Of a DNA stretch of 64,000 nucleotides, positions 27,278-38,227 are shown in pieces. The notes below the pieces were generated by a model that made no database searches, was not told where the DNA came from, and saw only the letters and a program-made list of their open reading frames with translations. Position numbers and translations under genes: made by a program. Origin of the DNA: Paramacrobiotus metropolitanus (lineage: Eukaryota > Tardigrada > Eutardigrada > Parachela > Macrobiotidae); NCBI RefSeq assembly GCF_019649055.1, contig NW_026570296.1, forward strand, positions 434,001-498,000. Direction: 5' to 3'. How positions within the stretch are numbered: the first letter of the stretch is position 1; the number at the start of each line of letters is the position of its first letter.

Positions 27278-27619
27278 TATCAGAAATTGTTAGGCGTAAA
27301 ATCAGTGTAGAAAAGGAACAATTTCACGCAGGATTGAGAGTGAATTAATGAATGCCACTGATCTTTACAGGTAAAAATCGCATTTGCGGCCAGCTAAAAG
27401 CAGCTTTTCCACTCAGATGATATGCCGAAAGAGCAACGAACGCTACTACGTCACTGCGGACTGTCCAATGGCGAATACACACCGACAATCTGTACGTACA
27501 AACAGTTTGGGAATTTTCCAGGCAATTTAATGCAGTAGAGAGTAAAAATTTCAATCCTTAGAGTTCAAAAATAAAATGAAATAAGATAAATGTACAAATT
27601 TACACGGCCGCTCGGCCTT
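27278..27619 (-). other. Spacer between Gag-Pol and accessory gene A
   Basis: No gene seen. Just beyond the Gag-Pol stop the palindrome GGCCGAGCGGCC (27606-27618) is conserved at 63575-63588 of copy 2. AAAAGCAGCTTTT is conserved near 27394-27407. Confidence 0.45.
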
Positions 27620-30600
27620 TTAATCGTTATTACATAACGTACAAATCTTATTAAATTTGTCGCAATCGCGCTTCATTTCGGGCCAGAAAAATCTAAGCTT
27701 CGAATATAAATAATCGTACGGGCAAATAGCACTGCAGTATTTGTGTAGCAGCCGACGATGGACAGATTCGACTAGAATTTTACGCCATTGAAAAGGTATT
27801 AATATTTTAGGGACCCGCTTTAATATATCAGCCTTTTCTCCGTAATGACAGACAATGCCGTTTACTTTCAGCACTAAAGGAAGATGCCAGGCCGCGTACG
27901 GGGATTCCTCTAAGGTACAGTCTCCGTTGACAACGGCGTCCCACAACATCAGGTCACTACACTCCAATTGTCGGTACTTCCAGAACTCCTGTTTATCGAG
28001 GGCGTCATCAGTAATCACGCCCTGAGGCCAAAACTGCTCAATTGGGCGTGCCCAGGCCGGAACTGGGAAAGTTCTGTCTTCTATAACTGCAGCAGAAGTT
28101 TTTGTTGGCCGCGCCGGCCCAATCTCCATTGCGTTACAAGTAATTGGCGAAGTATCGCTCGCCAATGGCTCGACTGAATCAGATAATCTCTCTCCCGGCT
28201 GGGATACATTCAGAATAGCCGGTTCTCTATTATTTGTGACCATACGCTTTTTAACATCAGCCGACGGGTCTCTTTTACGCTTTTTGTCATTGTTTTGATT
28301 AATAAGTCTCTCTACAGGTTTCACTACACGACCGGATCGGGTTTTGAGCAATGGAACCGCTTCCATCTGGTTATCCAGATATTCGGCGTACTCAGCATCA
28401 AGGCGCGACGATGCTGAGTCAACGGATGGAATCACCGGCGGCGGCGCGGGCACCTCAACTAACTCATCAGGGCATTCCTTCTCCACACAATCGAGCAACT
28501 TCGGTAAGTGCTCGTCTTGTAGTATAGTATCAACGTCGCGGAAATTATACGGCTTTAGGCGGCTGACATGTACCGTGTCAGTTTTGACGTTCCCACGCCT
28601 ATTACTCTTAACTACGTAATGCACTGGTCCTGACTGACGCACAATTTCCCATCCAGCGGTCCAACGGGGCATAAGGGATGGATTTTTCCCCACTTTCCGA
28701 TGAAGTACGTATACCAAAACTTGATCTCCCGGTTTATACAATACATGTGAAATATTTGCATCGTAACGAATTTTGTCCTTAAGTTTATGGCGAAACTCTT
28801 CTGCATTCACCAAGTCCAAGGCCTCACCAAGGCCGCGCTGCATCTGCTGTACGTATACATGGGCGGGAATCACAAAATCCTCTTCAAACGGCAGGAAGTT
28901 ATTTATTGGTAAGCGCATCTCAGTGCCATGCATCATGAAGAATGGTGAGCGGCACGTTCGCTCCACAATCTTACTGTTAAATGCCGCACAAAGTGCTGGG
29001 AGAAAAATGTCCCAGTCACTTTGCTGCTCATTCACATATTTAGCTAGCGCCTTTTTGATTTCCCCTACACGTTTTTCAACAAGTCCATTACCCTGCTGAT
29101 GGCCTGACGCCGTCGGTGCGTGAGCAACACCAGCGAGAGCTAAGAGCTCTCGGAACATCTCAGACATGAAATTACTACCGCGGTCTGAGGTGATGTGCAC
29201 AGGCATACCGAAGACCGTGAGGATACGACGATAAAAGAACAACGCCAGTGTGGCAGCGTCATTTCTCTCGACCGCCTCAGCCACAATGTATTTGCTCCCG
29301 TAATCAACAGCGATTATTATGTTTTTGTTTCCAGATTCCGTCGTTGGGAGGGCCGGAGCAACGTCGATTGCCCAAACTAACCGAGGTGGAACAGTCGGGT
29401 TTGACTGGAGAGCGCCGGCCGGTGCCGTAGCAAGAGGATTTTGTGCAAGGCACGCCGGGCAAGAAGCACAATAACTTTTAACAGACTCGAACATACGGGG
29501 CCAATAAAAATACTTGTACATCCTTTTATAGGTGGCCAGGACGCCCAAGTGTGCTGCTAACGGGGAATCATGGTTATCCTGAAGGAACTGAAGCCGCCAG
29601 TGAACAGGTACATACATGCAGTAATAGATCTTGCGGTTTAATTCAAATTTGTAGTATACAACGCCCTGTTTCACTACAAATTTGTTTAGGTGTAATTTCT
29701 CGTGGTCTGACATCTTTTCCTTTTTATTCTCTAGGAGCAGCCGCCATCGGACAATTCGCGCATCGCGAGACTGCTCTTCAGCCCAATATGAAGCCTTATC
29801 GTCTGTAATCAACTTCTGCACCTTATCCTCATCAAAGGCTTTCATGTCTTCCTCTGGAATGGCTTTAACCTCGGCCGACATCATCTCAAAGCGGATATCC
29901 ACATAATCTCTCTCCAGAACAGCGAAACAACACTCGATCATCGTGGCATCACCGGCGAAAGGGTAAGTTTGCCGATAGTCAAACTCGATGTCTGAGTCGT
30001 CAGAGTCGGGTTCCGGTTGCTCTCCTGGATTTCTACTCAAGGCGTCAGCAATAACGTTCTCTTTGCCAGGTATGTGAGCAGGCTTAGTATTAAATTGCTG
30101 GATATACAACGCCCAGCGCCCAAGGCGGCCAGCGGCATCACGCATATTATTAAGGAAGACCAGCGCCTGGTGATCGGTCTGGACTTCAAACTGGTAGTCC
30201 GACAAATAATGCTTCCATTTTTTCAGAGCACAAATAACTGCATAGGCCTCAAGCTCAGTAGGGAAGTAGAGCCTTTTCTGTGTTTCAGTCAACTTGCGGC
30301 TTAGATACGCGATAGGACGCCAATTTGTCGGCACATCCGTCGGTTTACCCTTGGGACATTGCATAAGAACTGCACCCACAGCAATAGTACTGGCATCGAC
30401 AATAACTCGCGACAAAGCCTCCGGGTCATAACGGGCCAAGACCGGCGCCGTCACCAAGGCCTCCTTCAATTGTTCCACAGACCTACACTGATCCGTTCCC
30501 CATTCAAAGGTAACTTTTTTAGGAATCAACTTTTGAAGCGGCTCAGCGATCTCTTGAAAATTCTTAATAAATTGGCGGTAATATCCTACCATACCTAGGA

Positions 30601-33600
30601 AACGCAGTATATCTTTTTTGTCTTTTATAGGGCCAAATTCCTTAACCGCCTGGATCTTCTCTGGATCAGTACTGATACCGAACTGGTCAACCGTGTGACC
30701 CAGGAACGTTATTGAATTTACAAATAATTCTGTTTTTTCAGGATTAATGGTCCAGCCGCATTCCTGGAGCCGCAAAAAGAGCTCCTGTAAGTCTCGCATA
30801 TGATCAGCCAGGTTTTTACTGAAGACAATAATGTCATCAATAAAAACTAATACGTTCCTCCACTTCATGTTCGCAAGCGTCAGATCCATGGCGCGCTGGA
30901 AAGCCGAAGGCGCGTCCTTCATCCCAAAAGGTAAGACTCTGTATTGGAACGTGAACTCTTCACCAACCATTGTCGTTTTACATCGGTCTTCCGGTTTTAT
31001 TTTAATTTGCCAAAATCCACTCTTTAAGTCAATCTTGCTAAAAACCGTAGCTTTATCGAGGGCATTTAATATGTCGTCAACTCTGGGAAGCGGGTAACTG
31101 CTGCCCATTAATCTTTCGTTAAGCTTACGGAAATCTACGGTTAAACGCCGGGATTTATCCTTCTTCTTCACTATACAGATGGGACTGCCCCATGCCGAAT
31201 TTGTTGGCTCAATTATACCGTCTTTAATCATTTCCTGTGTTTTAGCTTGGAGCCATTTGCGGTCTTCAAACGATGTGCGATACGGAGGAGTTCTGACCGG
31301 CAAACTCGTGCCTGTATCCACAGAGTGCTCATATATGGTACAACAACCCACAGGACGCGCTTTAGTCGGTAAAACTGATTTCGCCTGATAAAATATGGCC
31401 TTTAATTCCTCCTTGCTGGGGCAGATATCACCAACTTTAATTTTTGCGAAGGTTTCCTCTGTTTCAGGATCAACGGCGACAGGGGCGGACGGCTGTGATT
31501 GCATCGCTACACATTCGGTAATTTTCTCCGGGACTGGAACACCCTTGTCATCACTGGGAACACCACTAATCGCTTCTTGACAACTCTCCTGAAACTCCGG
31601 AGAGTCCATTTGGTACACTGCGTCCACCAGCGCGACTTCGCCAAGGTTGGTTTCTTCATTCAAAACGAGCGGTTTGTCAGAAACGTTAACAACGCAGACT
31701 CGGCAATTACCATACTCATTTAGCGTTAAGACGCCATCGAGTAATACGGCGTTTTTATTTGACTCTGGTATTTTTCCTTCGTAGAGAAACGGCTGGGTGT
31801 ACAGGTATTCGTCTTGAAATTCCATGAACTGTTCGTCAGACATCGACGTCGTTGCGCGAATAATTCCCTGTGAATGGGGCTGAATTATAACCGGCGAAGC
31901 TGGAAACAGCTCCATTTTAAAACAGTCAATTGGACCGGGTTCTGGCTCGAAGCGGTAAACATCGTGTTCTACCGAATTAACTTCAACCTGTGCTTGTGCC
32001 TGTTTCAGATGGGCGTCCCTGTACGCGAGCTCGATGACATCCTTCGAATAGACACATGCCGGGATGTCAGTGGACTCACGAACGTCCTGAGATCGTTTGG
32101 GCAAATTTTTAGCCGTCGGTTGTTGCAACACCGGTGCCGGCGGCACTATCTCAGCAGACATCAGACTTGCCGCCTCTCTCTCGGCGTATTCCCGCCGAAT
32201 TCTGCGGCTGTAACTGGACTTTTTACGCCTAGGAGAATTCCTCCCCGAACATTCCGGTGATGGTTCGTAGTTTCCCACGGTGGGTTGTACTGGATTAATA
32301 GCTGCAGATTCGCTCAATGCTTTTTGTCTCTGAATGTCATTCCAGATTTCCCACTGTTCATTAATATTAATTTTTGTCGCAACATCGTAGGTCGCTCTGA
32401 CATCCTCCGAAACGAACTCAGACGGCTTCGGCGGCGGTGAGTTACTAATCATTTGAGAATTTATTTCTCTTTGCTTCTCCGCCTGTTTATCTTCATAGGA
32501 GACCGGACACGGGCCAATATTAATGGGCTTCATGCTTTCCACGGGGATAAAGTTACCATTTTCAAATTCACCTGCTGGTGCCGGGTTATCCACAGAAAAG
32601 GTAACTTTACGTTTTCCTGTAGCTTTCTGTGCGTTTAATTGCTCCGTGCGTTTCAAGGTTTCAAAATGCCGGCGATCATTAATCGAGTTTCGGCACACGT
32701 CGCAGTTCTTCTCGTACCGTTCAATTTCAATTATACAGTCCGGCCAGTAAAATAATTTCACCAAGTACGGATATAATTTTTCATAGGGGCCATATGCTTG
32801 CTTATGAATTAGAATTTCATGAAAGCAGGCTATCAACTTTTGTCGCCATTGGTGCGGTACATAAACTCGTGGGCAAGCGCCAGAGTGATCAGGCACTCTA
32901 CATAATATTCCTTCACATATGACAAATCTGTTAATCTCGTATTTGGTAAAATTTGTATTAGCGTGTGACGGTTTTTTGTACATTTTGTACCACATCCGGC
33001 TATCAACGCACTGCTGCTGAGTTTCACGCCAAAACTGTGGGTCACGGAATCTTTTTTCTGAAGGGAAGAGCTGTTTATCCTGTGGCCTGTCCATCGGCGT
33101 CATCCATTTCTTCAACTCTGGATTGCGCGCCATGTAAGACGGATAATCGTGGACTTCATCGACGTCCCTGCGGTCGCGCTCAACAGGTATAACATTAAGC
33201 AATTTGTTATCCATGCTAAGACATTCGACCACCTTCGCTGATTTCCCTAAAACACCCATGTATAGATATTTTGCTGCAGGATGCTGCTTCAATACTGCGT
33301 CCACCGACGAGATTTGAATCGGAAGTTGCAGGAAGTCGTCACCCCCACGAACTTGACTGGAGCCAGTGTTAGGCACAGGACTAATCGATACCGGAGACGA
33401 GGTACTCGGACTGCTTGCCGGCGACGGCTGTACAACTTTTTCCTTTTTAACTGGCGGCTGGGAGGACGCCTGTTCTCTCCCCCGCGGACTTGACTGCATA
33501 CTATTTACAATTGTTTCCCCGCCTCCCCCACGAACTTGACTTGGTTCTGGGTTTTTCTCCACTTTAATTTCCTTTTTAATTGCAGGCTTGACTGGTTCAT

Positions 33601-36600
33601 CGGCTACGGAAGCCGCTCTCGGGAGATATTGACGAATCATCTCCTGTACTACGCTTCGAACAAACTCTTCATCGCGCTGGTCAGATCCCTTTTTAATCGG
33701 AGCTACCTGAACTGATGTAGTTTCTTTAATTTCCGTTTTCACCGGAGCATCAGCTGTTTTAATAACTGGTAGCGGCGCGGCTGGACGCGGCCACTCCTGC
33801 TTCGCTTTTTGTAAGTGTAAGATACAAATTTCTGGGTCAGCTTTTGCCAAAATTAAATGTGCAGACTCATATGGCACAAATTTTGCCTCCTTAGCGACAC
33901 CGATACGCTCTGTCAACATCAACGCAGGGATTGCAGGAGATGGCTTAACTCCTGCAGGAATTAACGGGTCAAAATCATGTGACCTAATGACATCGGACAT
34001 GAGGTGAGTCTCACGACGGAAAAATGCCGGAGCATTAGGCTGTCTACGCGAGAGACGCCACGTCATAGTATTCATATCCAGAATAAAAGGCTTTGTAGCT
34101 AAAAAGTCTAAACCTAAAACCACGTGGTCCCTATCAAAAGTGGAACTCACAAGCACTGCGTGCTCGAAAGCCATCCCAAATTCATGGATGGTGACCACTA
34201 CCGACAATGGCTCGATCAACTGTCTTCCTTGATACGCTGTATGTACAACCCTGCCTTTAATGTGATCCGGACAGCGGTGAATATTTAATTTTAAATCTTT
34301 AGCCATCTTCAATGACATAACAGAAATACTAGAGCCCGTATCCAGCATAGTCTTCACTTTCTGATAATTTATATCGATTACAGAATACCAAGCCTGGGCA
34401 TCCAGCGTCGGCAACAAACAAACGTGATCTGCCAACGGATATTGCGAAAAATCCTGAACTTCCATTTTATTGCACTGTGGCGGCGGTGTGGACAAACCAG
34501 CCGGTAAGTCCAACTCCATCATGTTAATCTGCTGCTGCGGGTTATTGTAGCGTGCCAACAATTCTGCAGACGGTTCATACTGTCGGGGAAGTACAAACTG
34601 ATTCGTACAACCTGCAGCTGGATGAAGACCATGACAGCGGAAACAAATCTCGACTCCGCGATTTGTTCGCCATTTATCCTTCAGGATATTTCGTTCATCA
34701 AACGGAGGTTGACTACCGGCCTGCTGATTTTGCCGGTAATTCTGGTTATTTTGCTGACGATTATTGTTGTTGTTATAGCCACCTCGTCCGCGGTAATTAT
34801 TATTATTATTTCGGTAATTTCCACGATTATTACCGCTATTATAATTGTTATTATTCGCAGGGCCATCCTGTTGGTACTGCGGGTCGAAATTCTGTACCGG
34901 TTGCTGGAACTGAGGCTGCATAACCGGCACCATTGGATTCATCATCTGCATAGGAACGGGCATCGCAGCCTGCATGGAAATAGGCTGCGGGAAGGTCTGC
35001 GCAAATTGCACCGGGTGTTGTTGCTCAACGTATTGCGGCTGTTGAAACACCGGGACGGGGACGAACTGCGGCTGGGGCACATTCAGGACAGGCTGCACAG
35101 AAGCCACCGAATTCTGCGGCTGGGGAATCACCGTTTCCGTGTACGAACGTGAATATCCGCCTCGGTTGTTGCCATAGTTTCCGCGGCCTCCCCGGTTCGA
35201 ATAATAATTTCCTCTCTGCGACGAGCCACCGCGGCCGCCTCGATTTTCATAATTCGAATTATTATTATTATTATTGCCGGCACTTCTGGGCTCCGCAGGA
35301 GCATTTCTCTGAGTTGATTCAGGTGTCTTCTTATCTTTATTCATGCGCTTCCATAGTTTTTCGCATTCCTGTAACTTCTTCTCAAATTCCGCATAATTTT
35401 TAGGTGCCGCATTATAAATTTCACGGAACCATGCCGGCCGATGTTCCTGTACGCCATCAAGGAGTGCCTCCACCTGCTCTTCATCCGATGTTTTTAGTTC
35501 CTCAAACCATGGGAGGAAACTATCCAGGTAAGCACGGACTGGTTCATAAAATTCCAATTTACGATTATTCATTTTTCGGCGAATATCGGCTTTAGACAGC
35601 GAGCCGTTAAAGTGCTCAACGATAGCCGGCTTAAAGAAATCAGGCCACGATTTGCCTTTATTGTCCTTCCAGAATTTTTCAAACCATTGAAATGACGGAC
35701 CGGTGAATGCACCGATTACTCTGCGACACGTCGTTTCATCATTCCAGTTATTCGTGGCTCTACATTGTTCAACATTCATAAGCCACCTTTGGATTTTTTC
35801 CGGGTGAGCATCATCAAAGGCAAGTAGCTTCATGCCTCCTACTGTTTTATCGCTGTCTTTTTCCACAATTTTTGCTAAAAGCTCAACAACGCTTTCTTGA
35901 GTAAGCGTCGTTCTATCCGAGATTTGGGTCTGTTTATTCAGCCATTCCTCCAGCTGAGGATTTCTGGACATAGATTCATTACTTGCCGTGCTACTGGGGC
36001 GACGGTGTTCATCCTCCATTAGGGCATCATCCATCAGTTCATTTTCTGTATCCGAACTGTCTCTATTTTCTGTTCCTCGCATCTGGCGACTAGATTCGTC
36101 AGCTGTTCTTTTCAGGATTTGTTGGCGTAAGTCTGTTGAGCCATTTTTCCTCTGTTTCGCAGATGCCGTTTCCCTTGGAATTTGACTTTCTGAGGATGAA
36201 CGCGGCATGGCCTGAGCCTCCGAGAATTCGACTCGTGATTCCTGTCTAGGCCTGCGCAAAATGCCAGCTGGATTACTACCAGTAGCTAAAGGCTGATCCA
36301 CATATGACGAAAAATTTTGGGGATTAAATGGTGTAAAAGCGGGAGGACGTAATACGTCTCCTGTTGCTACCAGCGCTTCCCTTTGAAAGTATCCTTCACC
36401 GCCGCCAAGAACGGTATCTGTATTTCGAAGCCGACGAAGTTCATCAAACGCTTGCTTTAGATCCACTTCCATCTTGGTAAGTTGATCTTGTTTTTCATGC
36501 CATTCCCTTCGGCATTGCGCATTTTCTTCATACAGTCGATTACACCTTTCAGACTTTTCATATGCGTCAGCCTGTGCTGTATTTTTCGCTTGAATCGCGT

Positions 36601-38227
36601 TCTCGCAATTATCACATCTTTTATCCTTTTTCGAATCTTTTAATTCCTTTTGGGCCTTTTGGACATTCTCTCGCTCCGTAGTCAACAGACCCTGCAACCT
36701 CTCGATTTCCTTTTGGGACGCATCATCCTTTTCCTTGGGAATATGCATCGGGCCGACTGAAGACTTATTATTCAGCTGCACCCTCGCTTGTGTGAGTTCA
36801 CGCTGTAGAGAGTCTTCCACATCTTTAGCCCGTTTCTTTTCATCTTCCAAATCTTTGGTAAGTTTTGTGACCAGGTTCTGCGCATCCGTCAAATTTTTAT
36901 TAGTTAATTTATGCGCATCTTTCTCAGAATTACAATCTTTCTGAGCTTTCGAGAGCTTTTGGTTCAAATCAGTTATTTGTTTCGTTAAATCCGGTGCTGG
37001 TTGCGCACTGAGGCCATCAATCGTAGCTTTCGCGTTTGAAAGATCTCTCTGGGCATCTTCCAACTGTTTTTCAAAATTACGATTCGTGTCTTTTAAAGTA
37101 TCGCGCTCATCTTGCATTGCATTAAATGCGGCCTCCGCATTTCTGTTGGCTTGTCTTATACTGTGCAAATTATCATTCGCAATGCGTATTTCATTAGCCA
37201 ATCTGTCATTTTCTATTTGTTCATTTTCGAATTTGATACGCATTTCATTGAAATCTTTTTGAAATTTCAATTTTTCGTTTCGTTCCGCATCTACGCGGGC
37301 GTCTAGAGACATTGTATTACCCATTTCATCTACTTTTGTTTTTGTAGATGCGATGAGCGTGCGGAGACTTTGGATCAATACGGGCATAGTTTGCCGGACT
37401 ATCAAGCCCACGTCTTGGTCAGTTTCTGCCGCAGCTAACTGCTCATCGACTTCCCTAGCTTGGGTAAGGAAGTCCTCATCTGGTTGTTCGAAATCCTTTT
37501 CGGACACAAAGCTATGTAATTTTAGCTGTGCTGGGTGGAATGTCATTGTTCCACCACGAATACTTTTGCTTGCTCTTGTTTCTGATCCCTCGGATATGTC
37601 TGCTTTATCCGCGGCCGCCAACGCTATTAAATTATTGTCCGACTGGGACGACTGAGGTTCTGTTTGGCTCTCAGCCATACTTGGGGTTTCCGATATGGGT
37701 TCATCCAGTATCGCGCCGGATGCCTGAACTGGCATTTTCTCCTTGGCACCGCGCGTGACGCGCTCATTTGCTGCTTGTTTTTTGGGAGTTTTTCCGGTTG
37801 CTTTTGACGCTGTAAGCGCAGCTTGGGCCGCCTCTCTGCGTCTATTCAAATCTTCCGTATATTCTGGCAGCCACCTGTTTGCATCCTGCAAGGCAGCTTT
37901 AAACTGCTCATCAGTAATGTCCAGGTAAGCTTCAGGGATACATCCCTCGTACTCAATCCAAGGTTTAAAATGTGCTGGTAATCTCGTTTTGGAATTTAAG
38001 TACCGCCTGATTTCCTGGTAATCAATCCATGACTTTCCACAGAATGCATCTTGTGCTTCTGGTGGTTCGACATTAAGAGCGATGTACATTAAATTCAACG
38101 GGATTTCTTTTGCATTAAATTTAAACCTTGTCTGAGCTCTCGACCCATCGTATGCCCCAATAATCACTTTATTATCTGGGATTTTACGCGGTGGTGGGCG
38201 ATTTCTAGGAATCGAACCGCCCGACAT
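27620..38227 (-). CDS. gag-pol: Gag-Pol polyprotein, single frame, 3535 aa
   Basis: One uninterrupted frame encodes, with rough residues: a long coiled coil (about 230-650); a retrotransposon Gag domain (about 800-960); an Asn/Gly/Arg-rich region and a CX2CX3HX4C zinc knuckle (near 1196); a retropepsin with LDTGSS (1297); an HHCC module (1800-1845); a linker; reverse transcriptase with FIDD (2463); RNase H (about 2590-2720); integrase with its own HHCC (2885-2922) and a D-D-35-E core (SDRGSNF near 3014); and a third HHCC module at the very end (3490-3530), stopping just after CTLC. Gag and Pol share one frame, so particle stoichiometry cannot rest on frameshifting. It is far longer than usual gypsy Gag-Pol, and all catalytic residues I can check are present, so this copy may be active in trans. 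Confidence 0.93.
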   Translation of the reverse strand: MSGGSIPRNRPPPRKIPDNKVIIGAYDGSRAQTRFKFNAKEIPLNLMYIALNVEPPEAQDAFCGKSWIDYQEIRRYLNSKTRLPAHFKPWIEYEGCIPEAYLDITDEQFKAALQDANRWLPEYTEDLNRRREAAQAALTASKATGKTPKKQAANERVTRGAKEKMPVQASGAILDEPISETPSMAESQTEPQSSQSDNNLIALAAADKADISEGSETRASKSIRGGTMTFHPAQLKLHSFVSEKDFEQPDEDFLTQAREVDEQLAAAETDQDVGLIVRQTMPVLIQSLRTLIASTKTKVDEMGNTMSLDARVDAERNEKLKFQKDFNEMRIKFENEQIENDRLANEIRIANDNLHSIRQANRNAEAAFNAMQDERDTLKDTNRNFEKQLEDAQRDLSNAKATIDGLSAQPAPDLTKQITDLNQKLSKAQKDCNSEKDAHKLTNKNLTDAQNLVTKLTKDLEDEKKRAKDVEDSLQRELTQARVQLNNKSSVGPMHIPKEKDDASQKEIERLQGLLTTERENVQKAQKELKDSKKDKRCDNCENAIQAKNTAQADAYEKSERCNRLYEENAQCRREWHEKQDQLTKMEVDLKQAFDELRRLRNTDTVLGGGEGYFQREALVATGDVLRPPAFTPFNPQNFSSYVDQPLATGSNPAGILRRPRQESRVEFSEAQAMPRSSSESQIPRETASAKQRKNGSTDLRQQILKRTADESSRQMRGTENRDSSDTENELMDDALMEDEHRRPSSTASNESMSRNPQLEEWLNKQTQISDRTTLTQESVVELLAKIVEKDSDKTVGGMKLLAFDDAHPEKIQRWLMNVEQCRATNNWNDETTCRRVIGAFTGPSFQWFEKFWKDNKGKSWPDFFKPAIVEHFNGSLSKADIRRKMNNRKLEFYEPVRAYLDSFLPWFEELKTSDEEQVEALLDGVQEHRPAWFREIYNAAPKNYAEFEKKLQECEKLWKRMNKDKKTPESTQRNAPAEPRSAGNNNNNNSNYENRGGRGGSSQRGNYYSNRGGRGNYGNNRGGYSRSYTETVIPQPQNSVASVQPVLNVPQPQFVPVPVFQQPQYVEQQHPVQFAQTFPQPISMQAAMPVPMQMMNPMVPVMQPQFQQPVQNFDPQYQQDGPANNNNYNSGNNRGNYRNNNNNYRGRGGYNNNNNRQQNNQNYRQNQQAGSQPPFDERNILKDKWRTNRGVEICFRCHGLHPAAGCTNQFVLPRQYEPSAELLARYNNPQQQINMMELDLPAGLSTPPPQCNKMEVQDFSQYPLADHVCLLPTLDAQAWYSVIDINYQKVKTMLDTGSSISVMSLKMAKDLKLNIHRCPDHIKGRVVHTAYQGRQLIEPLSVVVTIHEFGMAFEHAVLVSSTFDRDHVVLGLDFLATKPFILDMNTMTWRLSRRQPNAPAFFRRETHLMSDVIRSHDFDPLIPAGVKPSPAIPALMLTERIGVAKEAKFVPYESAHLILAKADPEICILHLQKAKQEWPRPAAPLPVIKTADAPVKTEIKETTSVQVAPIKKGSDQRDEEFVRSVVQEMIRQYLPRAASVADEPVKPAIKKEIKVEKNPEPSQVRGGGGETIVNSMQSSPRGREQASSQPPVKKEKVVQPSPASSPSTSSPVSISPVPNTGSSQVRGGDDFLQLPIQISSVDAVLKQHPAAKYLYMGVLGKSAKVVECLSMDNKLLNVIPVERDRRDVDEVHDYPSYMARNPELKKWMTPMDRPQDKQLFPSEKRFRDPQFWRETQQQCVDSRMWYKMYKKPSHANTNFTKYEINRFVICEGILCRVPDHSGACPRVYVPHQWRQKLIACFHEILIHKQAYGPYEKLYPYLVKLFYWPDCIIEIERYEKNCDVCRNSINDRRHFETLKRTEQLNAQKATGKRKVTFSVDNPAPAGEFENGNFIPVESMKPINIGPCPVSYEDKQAEKQREINSQMISNSPPPKPSEFVSEDVRATYDVATKININEQWEIWNDIQRQKALSESAAINPVQPTVGNYEPSPECSGRNSPRRKKSSYSRRIRREYAEREAASLMSAEIVPPAPVLQQPTAKNLPKRSQDVRESTDIPACVYSKDVIELAYRDAHLKQAQAQVEVNSVEHDVYRFEPEPGPIDCFKMELFPASPVIIQPHSQGIIRATTSMSDEQFMEFQDEYLYTQPFLYEGKIPESNKNAVLLDGVLTLNEYGNCRVCVVNVSDKPLVLNEETNLGEVALVDAVYQMDSPEFQESCQEAISGVPSDDKGVPVPEKITECVAMQSQPSAPVAVDPETEETFAKIKVGDICPSKEELKAIFYQAKSVLPTKARPVGCCTIYEHSVDTGTSLPVRTPPYRTSFEDRKWLQAKTQEMIKDGIIEPTNSAWGSPICIVKKKDKSRRLTVDFRKLNERLMGSSYPLPRVDDILNALDKATVFSKIDLKSGFWQIKIKPEDRCKTTMVGEEFTFQYRVLPFGMKDAPSAFQRAMDLTLANMKWRNVLVFIDDIIVFSKNLADHMRDLQELFLRLQECGWTINPEKTELFVNSITFLGHTVDQFGISTDPEKIQAVKEFGPIKDKKDILRFLGMVGYYRQFIKNFQEIAEPLQKLIPKKVTFEWGTDQCRSVEQLKEALVTAPVLARYDPEALSRVIVDASTIAVGAVLMQCPKGKPTDVPTNWRPIAYLSRKLTETQKRLYFPTELEAYAVICALKKWKHYLSDYQFEVQTDHQALVFLNNMRDAAGRLGRWALYIQQFNTKPAHIPGKENVIADALSRNPGEQPEPDSDDSDIEFDYRQTYPFAGDATMIECCFAVLERDYVDIRFEMMSAEVKAIPEEDMKAFDEDKVQKLITDDKASYWAEEQSRDARIVRWRLLLENKKEKMSDHEKLHLNKFVVKQGVVYYKFELNRKIYYCMYVPVHWRLQFLQDNHDSPLAAHLGVLATYKRMYKYFYWPRMFESVKSYCASCPACLAQNPLATAPAGALQSNPTVPPRLVWAIDVAPALPTTESGNKNIIIAVDYGSKYIVAEAVERNDAATLALFFYRRILTVFGMPVHITSDRGSNFMSEMFRELLALAGVAHAPTASGHQQGNGLVEKRVGEIKKALAKYVNEQQSDWDIFLPALCAAFNSKIVERTCRSPFFMMHGTEMRLPINNFLPFEEDFVIPAHVYVQQMQRGLGEALDLVNAEEFRHKLKDKIRYDANISHVLYKPGDQVLVYVLHRKVGKNPSLMPRWTAGWEIVRQSGPVHYVVKSNRRGNVKTDTVHVSRLKPYNFRDVDTILQDEHLPKLLDCVEKECPDELVEVPAPPPVIPSVDSASSRLDAEYAEYLDNQMEAVPLLKTRSGRVVKPVERLINQNNDKKRKRDPSADVKKRMVTNNREPAILNVSQPGERLSDSVEPLASDTSPITCNAMEIGPARPTKTSAAVIEDRTFPVPAWARPIEQFWPQGVITDDALDKQEFWKYRQLECSDLMLWDAVVNGDCTLEESPYAAWHLPLVLKVNGIVCHYGEKADILKRVPKILIPFQWRKILVESVHRRLLHKYCSAICPYDYLYSKLRFFWPEMKRDCDKFNKICTLCNND

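Noticed and set aside
34552-35403. Plus-strand frames with Ile/Tyr-rich sequence opposite Gag-Pol
   Set aside because: They are antisense shadows of the Asn/Gly/Arg-rich Gag segment; codon composition explains them.
28344-37928. Many short plus-strand frames across the retroelement
   Set aside because: All lie opposite the Gag-Pol frame and carry no independent signal.
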